Shown: positions 10,385-19,238 of the stretch, one piece after another
Numbering within the stretch: the first letter of the stretch is position 1
Layout: each line of letters starts with the position of its first letter
From: Gracilibacillus suaedae
Lineage (GTDB): Bacteria; Bacillota; Bacilli; Bacillales; Amphibacillaceae
Length of the DNA: 64,000 nt
Direction: 5' to 3'
Assembly (NCBI RefSeq): GCF_017599345.1
Contig: NZ_JAGFVL010000057.1
Span: 148,562-212,561, forward strand
Made by a program: the position numbers and the translations under genes
The notes under the pieces: model-generated
Databases searched by the model: none
What the model saw: only the letters and a program-made list of their open reading frames with translations
What the model was told of the DNA's origin: nothing

Positions 10385-10461
10385 AGTGGCCATAAAACGA
10401 GAAAAAGTGGCCATAAAAAGCTTGAAAGTGGCCATAAAATCACCAAAAGTGGCCATAAAAA
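10383..10461. repeat. 21-bp period array, 4 copies of AGTGGCCATAAAA
   Basis: AGTGGCCATAAAA starts at 10385, 10406, 10427 and 10448, exactly 21 bp apart, with 8-bp variable fillers. It occupies nearly the whole purF-purM gap, inside the operon. The repeat holds the palindrome TGGCCA. Sister arrays lie at 26688 and 42946. One minus-strand frame stays open across it only because 21 is a multiple of three. Confidence 0.9.
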
Positions 10462-10488
10462 TTCCGCACCAAAAAGGAGTCTATAAGA

Positions 10489-11517
10489 ATGAGTGATATT
10501 TATAAAGATGCAGGCGTGGATGTGAACGCAGGATATAAAGCAGTTGATTTAATGAAAAAACATATCGCAAAGACGAATCGCCCTGAAGTGATCGGAGGAG
10601 TCGGTGCTTTCGCCGGCCTGTTTGACTTAAGTAAATTCTCATATGAAAAACCAGTCTTAGTTTCTGGAACAGATGGTGTCGGAACAAAACTGAAGCTTGC
10701 CTTTACGTTGGATAAACATGACACGGTTGGCGTCGATCTTGTAGCTATGTGTGTCAATGATATTGTTGCTCAAGGTGCCGATCCTCTCTTTTTCTTAGAT
10801 TATATTGCTTGTGGTAAGAACCAGCCGGATAAAATCGAGCAAATTGTAAAAGGGATAACAGATGGTTGTGTCCAAGCGGGTACTGCACTAATCGGTGGCG
10901 AAACTGCAGAAATGCCAGGGATGTATGATGAGGATGAATATGATCTCGCCGGCTTCGTGGTTGGGATTGCGGATAAAAAACAAATTATTACGGGGGAAAA
11001 GATAGAAGCTGGTGATAAAGTCATTGGTATAGCTTCATCTGGTGTACACTCCAACGGTTTTTCCTTAGTCCGTAAGATTATCGATAATAAAGGATTAAAT
11101 TACCAAGATCAAGTATCGGAATTGAATAGAACATTAGGTGAAGCACTTTTAGAGCCTACAAAAATTTACACGAAAGCAATCCAACAATTAAAATTAGACC
11201 TCACCATTAAAGGAATCAGTCATATTACTGGTGGTGGCTTCTATGAGAATTTACCACGTGCTATTCCAGAACATCTAGGTGTAAGAATTAAAAAAGACTC
11301 ATGGCAAAAACCGGCTATATTTGATTATTTACAAAAACAAGCAGATTTAAAAGAAGAAGAAATGTACGGTGTTTTTAATATGGGTATCGGCATGGCGGTT
11401 ATCGTTGAAGCACATGAAGCAGATATGGCGCTGCAATTATTAGAAGATATTGGTGAACAAGCAGCTATTATCGGTGAGGTGACAGAAGAAACTGGGGTGA
11501 CATTCTCTAATGACTAG
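10489..11517 (+). CDS. purM: AIR synthetase (FGAM cyclo-ligase), PurM
   Basis: ATP-dependent ring closure of FGAM to aminoimidazole ribonucleotide. The 342-residue protein has the PurM/GARS fold motifs VSGTDGVGTKLKLA near residue 60, MCVNDIVAQGADPLFFLDY near 87 and GGETAEMPGMY near 135. ATG 10489 follows AAAAAGGAG at 10473-10481. The array upstream separates it from purF by about 100 bases, the largest gap so far within the operon. It overlaps purN by 8 bases. Confidence 0.97.
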   Translation: MSDIYKDAGVDVNAGYKAVDLMKKHIAKTNRPEVIGGVGAFAGLFDLSKFSYEKPVLVSGTDGVGTKLKLAFTLDKHDTVGVDLVAMCVNDIVAQGADPLFFLDYIACGKNQPDKIEQIVKGITDGCVQAGTALIGGETAEMPGMYDEDEYDLAGFVVGIADKKQIITGEKIEAGDKVIGIASSGVHSNGFSLVRKIIDNKGLNYQDQVSELNRTLGEALLEPTKIYTKAIQQLKLDLTIKGISHITGGGFYENLPRAIPEHLGVRIKKDSWQKPAIFDYLQKQADLKEEEMYGVFNMGIGMAVIVEAHEADMALQLLEDIGEQAAIIGEVTEETGVTFSND

Positions 11518-12082
11518 ATTAGCAGTGTTTGCATCAGGGACTGGCAGTAATTACGATGCTATTATCGAGGCGACGGAAAATGGTACACTTGAAGCAGAAG
11601 TATCCTTACTAGTTTGTGATAAACCGAATGCAAAAGTAGTCGAGAAGGCAAAACAAAATGGAACACCTGCTTTTGTGTTTGATTCAAAACAATATCGGAA
11701 TAAGCAGATGTTCGAAGCGAAAATTGTAGAAGTGCTCCAAACAGAAAAGATCGATTGGGTCATCCTTGCAGGTTACATGCGCTTGATTGGTGATACGTTG
11801 TTACAACCTTTTGAAGGAAAGATCATCAATATCCATCCATCACTTTTACCTTCTTTTCCTGGACTGGACGCAATCGGACAAGCATTTGATGCGGGTGTGA
11901 AAGTGTCAGGCGTTACGGTTCATTACGTCGATTCAGGTATGGATACGGGAAAGATTATCGCACAACAAGCAGTGGATGTTGAAGATGGCATGACCAGAGA
12001 AGAATTGCAAAAAGCCATTCAACAAGTAGAACATCAACTTTACCCAGCTACGATTCAAAAACTGATCACGAGAGGAGAATAA
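11510..12082 (+). CDS. purN: phosphoribosylglycinamide formyltransferase, PurN
   Basis: Transfers the formyl group of 10-formyl-THF to GAR, giving FGAR. The 190-residue protein shows the family core: [14 protein letters not shown] at the N-terminus (phosphate loop), AGYMRLIG near residue 86, the catalytic Asn/His region [13 protein letters not shown] near 105, and [14 protein letters not shown] near 138 with the catalytic Asp. ATG 11510 lies inside the 3' end of purM. The stop is 2 bases before purH. Confidence 0.97.
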   Translation: MTRLAVFASGTGSNYDAIIEATENGTLEAEVSLLVCDKPNAKVVEKAKQNGTPAFVFDSKQYRNKQMFEAKIVEVLQTEKIDWVILAGYMRLIGDTLLQPFEGKIINIHPSLLPSFPGLDAIGQAFDAGVKVSGVTVHYVDSGMDTGKIIAQQAVDVEDGMTREELQKAIQQVEHQLYPATIQKLITRGE

Positions 12083-12084
12083 CG

Positions 12085-13620
12085 TTGAAAAAACGTGCTT
12101 TACTAAGTGTGTCTGACAAAAGTAATTTAGTACCTTTTGCTAAAGGGCTAGACAAATTAGGCTACGAATTAATCTCAACAGGTGGTACATTACGAGCGTT
12201 ACAAGATGCTGGTCTGCCTGCAAAAGGTGTTTCGGAAATCACCAATTTTGATGAAATCTTGGATGGTCGTGTTAAAACCTTACATCCATATATCCATGCA
12301 GGGCTTCTTGCACGTCGTGACCAAGATTCTCATGTCAAGCAATTGGAAGAACGTGATATCGCACCGATCGATGTTGTCGTTGTCAATCTTTATCCATTTA
12401 AAGAAACAATCGCAAAAGAAGGGGTAACAGAAGAAGACGCGATTGAAAATATTGATATAGGTGGCCCGACAATGCTTCGATCCGCATCGAAAAATTTCCG
12501 TGATGTCACGGTAGTAGTGGATCCGTCTGATTATGATGGAGTACTAGAGAATTTAGGGAATAATGGTGGAACAGTTGAGTTCCGTAAACAATTAGCAGCA
12601 AAAGTATTCCGTCATACCGCAAACTATGATGCCATGATTGCGAACTATTTTGTCGATATTACAGGTGAAGAAGACCCGGAAACATTTACCCAAACTTTCG
12701 AAAAAGTTCAATCTCTTCGCTATGGTGAAAACCCACACCAAAAAGCAGCATTTTATAAAGAAGGAAATGTTAAAGGTGCGTCCATTGCCAATGCGAAGCA
12801 ATTACATGGTAAAGAATTATCCTATAACAACATCCAGGATGCAAATGCAGCTTTAGAAGTTGTCCTTGAATTCCCTGAGCAACCGGCAGCGGTAGCGGTA
12901 AAACATATGAATCCATGTGGTGTAGGTGTTGGTGATTCCATCTCAGCAGCATTTAAAAAAGCGTATGCTGCTGATCCAGTATCCATATTCGGTGGAATCG
13001 TAGCATTAAACCGTGAAGTGGATGAAGCAACCGCCAACCAATTGAAAGAAATTTTCCTAGAAATCGTAATCGCGCCAAGTTTCTCTGAGAAAGCGATCGA
13101 AATCTTAACGGTGAAAAAGAACATTCGCTTACTAGAAACACCAATGCAAGTAAATGAGAATGATACGAAAAAAGTAGTCAGTGTCATCGGGGGTCTTCTC
13201 GTACAAGATCGTGATAACGGAAAAGTGTTAGCGGAAGATATAGAAGTTGTGACGGATCGTAAACCGGATGCAAATGAAATCGATGAGCTTCTTTTTGCTT
13301 GGAAAATCGTGAAACACGTAAAATCAAATGCAATTGTCGTTGCAAAAGGTGATCAAACATTAGGTGTAGGTGCTGGACAAATGAATCGTGTAGGCGCTGC
13401 TGGTATTGCATTTGAACAAGCAGGAGCAAAAGCACAGGGTGCTGTCATGGCATCAGATGCTTTCTTCCCAATGCCGGATACTGTAGAAAATGCCGCAAAA
13501 GCAGGGATTAAAGCGATTATCCAACCAGGTGGGTCCAAACGTGATCAAGATTCCATTGATGAATGTAACAAACATGGTATCGCAATGGTCTTCACAAAAA
13601 TGCGTCACTTCAAGCATTAA
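12085..13620 (+). CDS. purH: bifunctional AICAR formyltransferase/IMP cyclohydrolase, PurH
   Basis: The last two steps to IMP. The N-terminal ~140 residues are the MGS-like cyclohydrolase domain ([36 protein letters not shown]). The rest is the formyltransferase ([36 protein letters not shown]). 511 residues is the usual length. The start is TTG 12085, with AGAGGAG at 12071-12077. A strong terminator follows at once, so purD may be expressed at a lower level or from its own signals. Confidence 0.97.
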   Translation: MKKRALLSVSDKSNLVPFAKGLDKLGYELISTGGTLRALQDAGLPAKGVSEITNFDEILDGRVKTLHPYIHAGLLARRDQDSHVKQLEERDIAPIDVVVVNLYPFKETIAKEGVTEEDAIENIDIGGPTMLRSASKNFRDVTVVVDPSDYDGVLENLGNNGGTVEFRKQLAAKVFRHTANYDAMIANYFVDITGEEDPETFTQTFEKVQSLRYGENPHQKAAFYKEGNVKGASIANAKQLHGKELSYNNIQDANAALEVVLEFPEQPAAVAVKHMNPCGVGVGDSISAAFKKAYAADPVSIFGGIVALNREVDEATANQLKEIFLEIVIAPSFSEKAIEILTVKKNIRLLETPMQVNENDTKKVVSVIGGLLVQDRDNGKVLAEDIEVVTDRKPDANEIDELLFAWKIVKHVKSNAIVVAKGDQTLGVGAGQMNRVGAAGIAFEQAGAKAQGAVMASDAFFPMPDTVENAAKAGIKAIIQPGGSKRDQDSIDECNKHGIAMVFTKMRHFKH

Positions 13621-13621
13621 G

Positions 13622-13657
13622 CAAAAAGGATTCTCAATAGGTTGAGAATCCTTTTTC
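13622..13657 (+). terminator. intrinsic terminator after purH
   Basis: AAAAAGGATTCTCAA pairs with TTGAGAATCCTTTTT around a short ATAGG loop, ending in a T-run. The A-rich 5' side makes it bidirectional in form. It lies inside the pur gene order, between purH and purD. Confidence 0.88.
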
Positions 13658-13674
13658 GCCAGTATTGAAGCCCT

Positions 13675-13720
13675 CTCACGGACAAAACAAGTCGAAAACC
13701 GGAAAAAGTGTCCACATGAG
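13675..13720. repeat. GGACA/TGTCC palindromic repeat, degenerate single unit
   Basis: CTCACGGACA at 13675 and TGTCCACATGAG at 13709 form inverted arms with starts 34 bp apart. That is the same offset as in the units at 27801/27835, 33038/33072 and 33089/33123. It lies between the purH terminator and purD. Confidence 0.6.
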
Positions 13721-13759
13721 AATGTTCCCCAAATCATTTACAGAAAAAGGAGGCCTCCC

Positions 13760-15016
13760 ATGAAAGTATTAGTAATCGGCGGCGGTGGCCGCGAGCATAT
13801 CATCGTAAAGAAATTAAAGAGTAGTGAACGTGTAACAGAAATTTTCGCCGCACCTGGAAATGGCGGTATCGCTCAAGATGCAACATGTGTGCCAATCAAA
13901 GATGATGCAATTGAAGAATTAGTGGCATTTGCGCAAAAGGAACAAATCGATTGGACGATTGTCGGTCCTGAAGTTCCCTTAACAAAAGGTGTAGTAGATG
14001 CTTTTCGTGACAAAAACCTCAAAGTATTTGGCCCTAAAAAAGACGCTGCTCTTATTGAGGGAAGTAAAGACTTTGCCAAAGCATTTATGAAACAATATGA
14101 TATTCCGACAGCGAAATATCAGACATTTACTGATGTAGAAAAAGCAAAGGCGTATATCCAACAAGAGGGTGCGCCAATTGTAATTAAGGCAGATGGACTA
14201 GCGGCCGGAAAAGGTGTAGTCGTTGCCATGACAGAGCAACAAGCGTTAGACGCTGTTGAAAACATGCTGATTGACAATAAATTTGGAGAAGCTGGAAGCA
14301 GAGTTGTGATTGAAGAATATTTAGAAGGAAAAGAATTCTCCCTTTTTGCTTTTGTTGACGGTGAAAATGTCTATCCGATGGTACCTGCTCGTGATCATAA
14401 ACGCGCCTATGACAATGATGAAGGGCCCAACACCGGTGGAATGGGTGCTTTTTCACCAGTACCGGATTTAGATCCAAAGCATATTGAGTTTACAGTGGAA
14501 AAAATCTTAAAGCCTGTTGCCAAAGGAATGAAAAAGGAAGGCCGCACCTATACCGGTGTTCTTTATGGTGGATTGATTGAGACGAAAGAAGGACCTAAAG
14601 TAATCGAATTTAATGCACGATTCGGTGATCCTGAAACACAAGTTGTTCTGCCACTGTTGGAAAATGACTTGATCCAAGTGATTGAGGATGTAACCGCTGG
14701 AAAGGATCCGCAGTTGAAATGGAAGAAAGGCTATGCGATAGGTACAGTAGTTGCATCGAAGGGTTATCCTGGTTCATATGCTAAAAATGTAAGTCTCCCA
14801 GATCTTACGGAGGATAATCAAGTTTATGTAATCCATGCTGGAACAGGCCGTACAGAAGATGGCTCATTCTCCTCTACAGGTGGTCGAGTTCTTTTAGTAG
14901 GTTCGATCCAGGACAGTCCGGAGCAAGCACAAAAAGAGATTTATCAATACCTGGAACGATTTGATCAAAATGATGATTTCTTCTACCGAAAGGATATAGG
15001 CTTCTCCAAACAATAA
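13760..15016 (+). CDS. purD: phosphoribosylamine-glycine ligase, PurD
   Basis: The second pathway step: ATP-dependent ligation of glycine to phosphoribosylamine, giving GAR. The 418-residue ATP-grasp enzyme starts MKVLVIGGGGREH. It contains ADGLAAGKGVVVA near residue 145, RDHKRAYDNDEGPNTGGMGA near 212-231 and EFNARFGDPETQ near 281 with metal ligands. ATG 13760 is preceded by AAAAAGGAGG. The end of the operon is marked by a terminator at 15034. Confidence 0.97.
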   Translation: MKVLVIGGGGREHIIVKKLKSSERVTEIFAAPGNGGIAQDATCVPIKDDAIEELVAFAQKEQIDWTIVGPEVPLTKGVVDAFRDKNLKVFGPKKDAALIEGSKDFAKAFMKQYDIPTAKYQTFTDVEKAKAYIQQEGAPIVIKADGLAAGKGVVVAMTEQQALDAVENMLIDNKFGEAGSRVVIEEYLEGKEFSLFAFVDGENVYPMVPARDHKRAYDNDEGPNTGGMGAFSPVPDLDPKHIEFTVEKILKPVAKGMKKEGRTYTGVLYGGLIETKEGPKVIEFNARFGDPETQVVLPLLENDLIQVIEDVTAGKDPQLKWKKGYAIGTVVASKGYPGSYAKNVSLPDLTEDNQVYVIHAGTGRTEDGSFSSTGGRVLLVGSIQDSPEQAQKEIYQYLERFDQNDDFFYRKDIGFSKQ

Positions 15017-15033
15017 AATAACGAACAAAAGGG

Positions 15034-15069
15034 AAAGCTACTAGTCATGTCAGATTAGTAGCTTTTTCT
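15034..15069 (+). terminator. intrinsic terminator of the pur operon
   Basis: AAAGCTACTA (15034-15043) pairs with TAGTAGCTTT, followed by a T-run at 15063-15067. It ends the purE-purD unit. Confidence 0.88.
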
Positions 15070-15132
15070 TGATATTAAGAACTTACAAAAGTATAATTAC
15101 TTACATAAAATAACCTATAAAGGAGACAAATA

Positions 15133-15981
15133 ATGAATTTTCATCGAAAACCGATCACATTTGTCAGTAATGTCACCATCAAAGTGCAGGATTTAAATAG
15201 ATCGATTGCTTTTTATCAAAAAGTTATCGGGTTTGATATATTAGACATAAACAACACAACAGCTGAACTAACTGCAGATGGTAAGATAAGTATTCTTACC
15301 TTGGAACAACCCGAAAATGTCGAGCCGAAACAGACACGAACAACAGGTTTGTACCATTTTGCAATATTACTACCAACAAGAAGGGACCTCGCAAACTTTG
15401 TTTTTCATAGTATAGATGTTGGATTACCTTTGGCGTCGTCTGATCATTTAGTAAGTGAAGCGTTATACTTCTCAGATCCAGATGGAAACGGAATTGAAGT
15501 CTACCGTGATAGAGAGCCTGCTGGTTGGACATGGCAAGGTGATCAAGTAGCAATGGCTGTCGATCCATTGAATTTTGAAGACCTTTTACAAGCAGGAGTA
15601 AAAGGCGGATGGCAAGGACTACCAAAAGAGACTGTAATGGGCCATATTCATCTGCATGTTGCAGAAATGGAAAATACCAAACATTTTTATGAAAAAGGTT
15701 TAGGTTTCGAAACGGTATCCCAATTCGGTAATCAAGCATTATTTATCTCAACAGGGAAGTATCATCATCACATTGGTTTGAACACATGGAATGGAGTTGG
15801 TGCCCCACAACCTTCAGAAAATAGTGTCGGTTTGCAATCTTATACGATCACCTATCCAACAAAAGAAGCGGTCCATCATACGGTACAAAATTTGAAGGCA
15901 ATTGGTGCTTCTGTTAAGGAAGAAGAAAACCAAGCTATTACGAAAGACCCGTCTGGGAATAAGATTATTCTTACTTCTTAA
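15133..15981 (+). CDS. catE: VOC-family catechol-2,3-dioxygenase (CatE type)
   Basis: A 282-residue extradiol-dioxygenase-like protein made of two vicinal-oxygen-chelate modules (residues about 9-135 and 170-282). Likely Fe(II) ligands are His in YHFAILLP/GHIHLHVAEM and Glu in FSDPDGNGIEVYRD near residue 122. Closest in layout to Bacillus subtilis CatE (YfiE), which cleaves catechol and protects against it. ATG 15133 follows AAAGGAGAC. It stands alone between two terminators. The substrate is inferred from family only. Confidence 0.85.
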   Translation: MNFHRKPITFVSNVTIKVQDLNRSIAFYQKVIGFDILDINNTTAELTADGKISILTLEQPENVEPKQTRTTGLYHFAILLPTRRDLANFVFHSIDVGLPLASSDHLVSEALYFSDPDGNGIEVYRDREPAGWTWQGDQVAMAVDPLNFEDLLQAGVKGGWQGLPKETVMGHIHLHVAEMENTKHFYEKGLGFETVSQFGNQALFISTGKYHHHIGLNTWNGVGAPQPSENSVGLQSYTITYPTKEAVHHTVQNLKAIGASVKEEENQAITKDPSGNKIILTS

Positions 15982-16063
15982 AAGAACTGGCGTCATAAGC
16001 GATATGAAGGACAGAAGAGTGGTAAATCAGAGAAAAGTATCCATCATAAATAATAATGCTATA

Positions 16064-16110
16064 GAAGAGTAAAAAAAAGCTTGGTCTGCACCAAGCTTTT
16101 TTTACTCTTC
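16064..16110. terminator. bidirectional terminator after catE
   Basis: A long, nearly perfect stem GAAGAGTAAAAAAAGC... pairs with ...GCTTTTTTTACTCTTC, with CTTGG/CCAAG at the tip and TCTGCA as loop. T-runs are present on both strands, so it can also serve the degenerate minus-strand gene at 16151-16302. Confidence 0.85.
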
Positions 16111-16150
16111 AAAGTTTAGGTTGGTTGGCTCAGCAGTACCACATTAATCT

Positions 16151-16302
16151 CTAAATGTGTTGTAGGTACATTAAAATACGATGAAAGCGATACCTAGAGA
16201 AATGGCTGACTCTGGTAACATCGTCAATATGAATCTCTTCTTGAAGGTGCTGTTCGATCCAGTCAATTGTTTTTTTATAGCTTCATTGTATTGTGTATGA
16301 CA
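16151..16302 (-). pseudogene. AraC-family regulator remnant
   Basis: The minus strand reads HTQYNEAIKKTIDWIEQHL, then an open stretch with DDVTRVSHFSRYRFHRIL, ending at a TAG. This is the start of an AraC/XylS DNA-binding domain (first helix-turn-helix, SRYxFHRIF-type motif). It covers only about 50 codons, with no start codon and nothing of the second helix-turn-helix or effector domain. It is a decayed fragment. The surrounding 15982-16416 holds no other gene. Confidence 0.65.
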
Positions 16303-16449
16303 ATAGGAATTCCCCCCCCTCTCACATTCATTATAAAAGCACAGTATTTTCTTTTTTTGATTTTTTTTGCCTTCGAATAAGTAGAAATAGCTAACGATTC
16401 CCTTAGATGTAAGAAAATGTTGTATAATTCAATTAAGGAGGATCACATT

Positions 16450-17385
16450 ATGCAAAAAGTATTAATAGCACTTAGTGGTATGATCGTTCTAACGATTATC
16501 TTAACCATTTTTTATGAGCAAAGTCGCGAACCAGTCCCTTTACCTTACTATAATGTTGAACAGAACCAACAACAAGAGGAAAGCAATACACCCGAAGAAA
16601 AGGAACCACTAGTTCCGATCAAGGTAAATGAGGAGGATACAATAGGTTATAGCCTTCAAAATGATGAATTACAAATGACTTATGATGACGGTAATACATG
16701 GACGACTGTTCCTGTTGAAAAGGATCTACTCTTCCAAGGAGAATATCAAGGCGGAGAAACAGAGTTAATCGAGAATAGTTTTATTCTAACAGAGAACAAT
16801 GCTGCTTTTCTTTATTCAGAAGGTGGAATAAAAGTGATCTGTTCACAGAATCAGGGGGAAACATGGGAGGAGAGCATTGTAGATAATGGGATTCCTGTCA
16901 TCAGGTTCAGAAAAATAGAATTCATGGATGATCAATTCTGGTATGTTATTTTATCTAATAATCGAACGATGTCACAGGAGAGATCATTGATATATATATC
17001 TACTAATCAAGGTGAAAGCTGGAAATCTATCAATATGCCGAATACAACAAGACTAGTAGCGGATGGTGGGTTTGTTGATGAGGAGACAGGCTTCATGTCC
17101 TACGGTACGATAAACCCTGAGGCGCCAGATTTATTTGTGACAAATAACCAAGGGGAAACATGGGAACAGGCAGTATTTAATATGCCTTCTCAATATGATA
17201 GAGTCTTTGTCATTGCCAGAGCACCATATAAAGAAGAGGATCACCTTGCCTTAATAATGGATCAAGGACCCAATGGTGATTACTACCAAGACGGATTGAT
17301 TAGAGCAAAATTTATTTCAACGGATAATGGACATACATGGCAGTTTGCAGAGGAGGTTGTGCCAGAAAATGAAGAAATGGGCTAA
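16450..17385 (+). CDS. membrane-anchored Asp-box (BNR/sialidase-like propeller) protein
   Basis: A 311-residue protein with an N-terminal membrane anchor (about residues 4-22) and an acidic Gln/Glu linker. The extracytoplasmic domain carries five Asp-box motifs of the S-x-D/N-x-G-x-T/S-W type: TYDDGNTW (~77), SQNQGETW (~132), STNQGESW (~184), TNNQGETW (~231) and STDNGHTW (~290). Asp-boxes mark beta-propeller blades, and catalytic sialidase residues cannot be recognised. ATG 16450 is chosen for AAGGAGG at 16434-16440. It overlaps the next membrane protein by 17 bases, so the two form a unit. Function unknown. Confidence 0.8.
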   Translation: MQKVLIALSGMIVLTIILTIFYEQSREPVPLPYYNVEQNQQQEESNTPEEKEPLVPIKVNEEDTIGYSLQNDELQMTYDDGNTWTTVPVEKDLLFQGEYQGGETELIENSFILTENNAAFLYSEGGIKVICSQNQGETWEESIVDNGIPVIRFRKIEFMDDQFWYVILSNNRTMSQERSLIYISTNQGESWKSINMPNTTRLVADGGFVDEETGFMSYGTINPEAPDLFVTNNQGETWEQAVFNMPSQYDRVFVIARAPYKEEDHLALIMDQGPNGDYYQDGLIRAKFISTDNGHTWQFAEEVVPENEEMG

Positions 17386-18229
17386 GTGGATCGGGATCAG
17401 CTTATTGTTAATTGCTACCTCATTAAGCGTATTGCAAATAGGTAGTTTAATTGTTCAATCATACTATCAGGCGGAGTACATTGATAACCGCTTACTTTAT
17501 ATTTTTAATATGATCATTGCCGTTAGTCTAGCGATCAGTCTGTTGCTACTACTATCATTTAAGAAAATGGGAAATAGTATTCTTGTCGTGATAACGATAA
17601 TGATCATTAGTGTAAATGGTTATCTGATGTATCAAAGCAATCAAAAGATTGAAAATATCACAAGTATTTCACCAGATATGAAGCAAGTTTTCTCGTTGAA
17701 GAAAAATACCGATAAGAATGAAGCGGTCTATTATCGTAGTTATTACCGGATATTAGCTCGTCCGAAAGAAGCGTTGCCCAGTTCGATTGCTACAGCAGGA
17801 GAGATAAAATGGTTAGCGGATGATATTGCTGTTTTTACGTATGAAGATAATCAGAAGCATATTCAGCAATTTGTAGGTACATATGGTGATCGAAATGACG
17901 GGTTATCCTATTCTTATGTTGGAGCTCAAATTCACGGACAATGGAAAGGGGAGAATACGGAAGTAACTGCTAGTTCAGAGGGGATCATGGTCGTCCATCA
18001 TGATGACCAACATCTGTTTGAATGGGAACAGGTACATCAATATGGTACATTGGCTATCGTGTTAACGGAAAATAACGAAGCTGTATGGACGATTGGATTA
18101 GGGGATGATTTTAACTTTGATCAAAACACAATAGATCCTCCTACTGGTGAAATTATTCTATACCCAGCAAAACTTGTAGATAATAAAGTAATCCGATTAC
18201 AGTACCAAGGAGAGGCACCACTACTCTAG
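17369..18229 (+). CDS. membrane protein of unknown function
   Basis: A 286-residue protein with three hydrophobic segments in the first ~95 residues (about 6-27, 43-62 and 68-86) and a long hydrophilic domain that contains many Tyr and Asp and repeated WKG/EWE patches. ATG 17369, with GAGGAGG at 17350-17356, lies inside the 3' end of the Asp-box gene, indicating translational coupling and a shared role. I do not recognise the family. Confidence 0.7.
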   Translation: MKKWAKWIGISLLLIATSLSVLQIGSLIVQSYYQAEYIDNRLLYIFNMIIAVSLAISLLLLLSFKKMGNSILVVITIMIISVNGYLMYQSNQKIENITSISPDMKQVFSLKKNTDKNEAVYYRSYYRILARPKEALPSSIATAGEIKWLADDIAVFTYEDNQKHIQQFVGTYGDRNDGLSYSYVGAQIHGQWKGENTEVTASSEGIMVVHHDDQHLFEWEQVHQYGTLAIVLTENNEAVWTIGLGDDFNFDQNTIDPPTGEIILYPAKLVDNKVIRLQYQGEAPLL

Positions 18230-18283
18230 TTTTCTATGATAAAATGAACGAAACAGTTTTCTATAAAAAAGGAGTTTAATAGC

Positions 18284-18793
18284 ATGTCACAAGTACACAA
18301 AACAGAAGCGCCTAAAATAGTAAGATGTAAAATCATTACCGTCAGCGATACAAGAACAAAAGATACCGATAAAAGTGGTAAGTTGATGCATCAATATTTA
18401 GAAGAACATAATCATCAAGTCAATGCTTATAATATCGTCAAAGATGAACAAACAGAAATTCAACAAGCGATTGAAAAAGGTATTCAGCAGAAGGACATTG
18501 AAGCAATCTTAATCAATGGTGGTACAGGAATTGCCAAACGTGATGTGACTATTGAAGTGATCGAGAATATGCTAGATAAAGAAATAACTGGGTTCGGAGA
18601 AATTTTCCGGATGTTAAGTTACACGGAAGATATCGGTTCAGCAGCGATTCTTTCTCGTGCAACAGCAGGTGTAGTCCGAGATAAAGCCATTTTTGCTACG
18701 CCAGGTTCCTCAGGAGCTGTTAAATTAGCGATGGAAAAATTGATTATACCTGAGTTGGGACATGTGATGAGGGAGATCAATAAGGATATCTAA
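18284..18793 (+). CDS. moaB: molybdenum cofactor biosynthesis protein MoaB
   Basis: A 169-residue MoaB/MogA-fold protein, expected to adenylylate molybdopterin before molybdate insertion. Motifs: ITVSDTRTKDTDKSG near residue 20, LINGGTGIAKRDVTIE near 80, GFGEIFRMLSY near 104 and ATPGSSGAVKLAMEKL near 140. ATG 18284 follows AAAAAAGGAG. Together with moaC, modA and modB nearby it makes a partial molybdenum locus, split by the ntdB-ntdR insertion. Confidence 0.93.
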   Translation: MSQVHKTEAPKIVRCKIITVSDTRTKDTDKSGKLMHQYLEEHNHQVNAYNIVKDEQTEIQQAIEKGIQQKDIEAILINGGTGIAKRDVTIEVIENMLDKEITGFGEIFRMLSYTEDIGSAAILSRATAGVVRDKAIFATPGSSGAVKLAMEKLIIPELGHVMREINKDI

Positions 18794-18836
18794 CGGTACT
18801 AATCGTCCGTAAATCCCAATTGAGAGTGAAACGCAA
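18793..18836 (-). repeat. degenerate two-hairpin repeat fragment, copy F
   Basis: ACGGTACTAATCGTCCGTAAAT, then CCCAATTGAGAGTGAAAC, aligns with the compact copy at 53687-53738 (ACGGTGCTAATTGTCCGTAAA...). Weak but collinear over about 40 bases. It abuts the moaB stop. Confidence 0.4.
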
Positions 18837-19238
18837 TCCTAACCTTTTGAATTCAGATAAGGGAGTTATCCTTAACTGTGCGACAATAGCCCTTTCTATT
18901 GGTCAAGAGTGGTTGAGATAGAAGGTTTTTGCTCTTGAACCACCCAAATAAATCATAAAATCGTGGTAATTCCCTAATTAGGCAAGTATAAGGTATTTTG
19001 GCTGTCTGTAACGCTTGTGTAACAGAGCTATTGTCGTAAGTTAACAAATATAACTCGCTAGTTTCCTTCAGTCTTTTGAATTTATTCTCTTTTAGACATT
19101 CTACCCCCATTGCAAATTGTCATACTTATACCACTCTCACACCCCATATTTATGTGACAAGTACAAACCATTTTATTTTCCTTACCGATTTGTACTGAGA
19201 TTTCCTTAAACAACTTTAGGTATCATCTAAACAAAGGT
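18837..19238. other. gene-poor spacer between moaB and ntdB
   Basis: About 400 bases without a convincing gene. A minus-strand frame of 85 codons (18853-19110) has no usable ribosome binding site and no recognisable motif, so I do not call it. The base composition is like the AT-rich ntd genes next door. Confidence 0.4.

Noticed and set aside
10262..10456. Minus-strand frame with repeated MATF residues across the purF-purM array
   Set aside because: It stays open only because the repeat period is 21 bases; most of it is antisense to purF and it has no ribosome binding site.
18853..19110. 85-codon minus-strand frame after moaB
   Set aside because: No recognisable motif, no ribosome binding site and no conserved neighbourhood.
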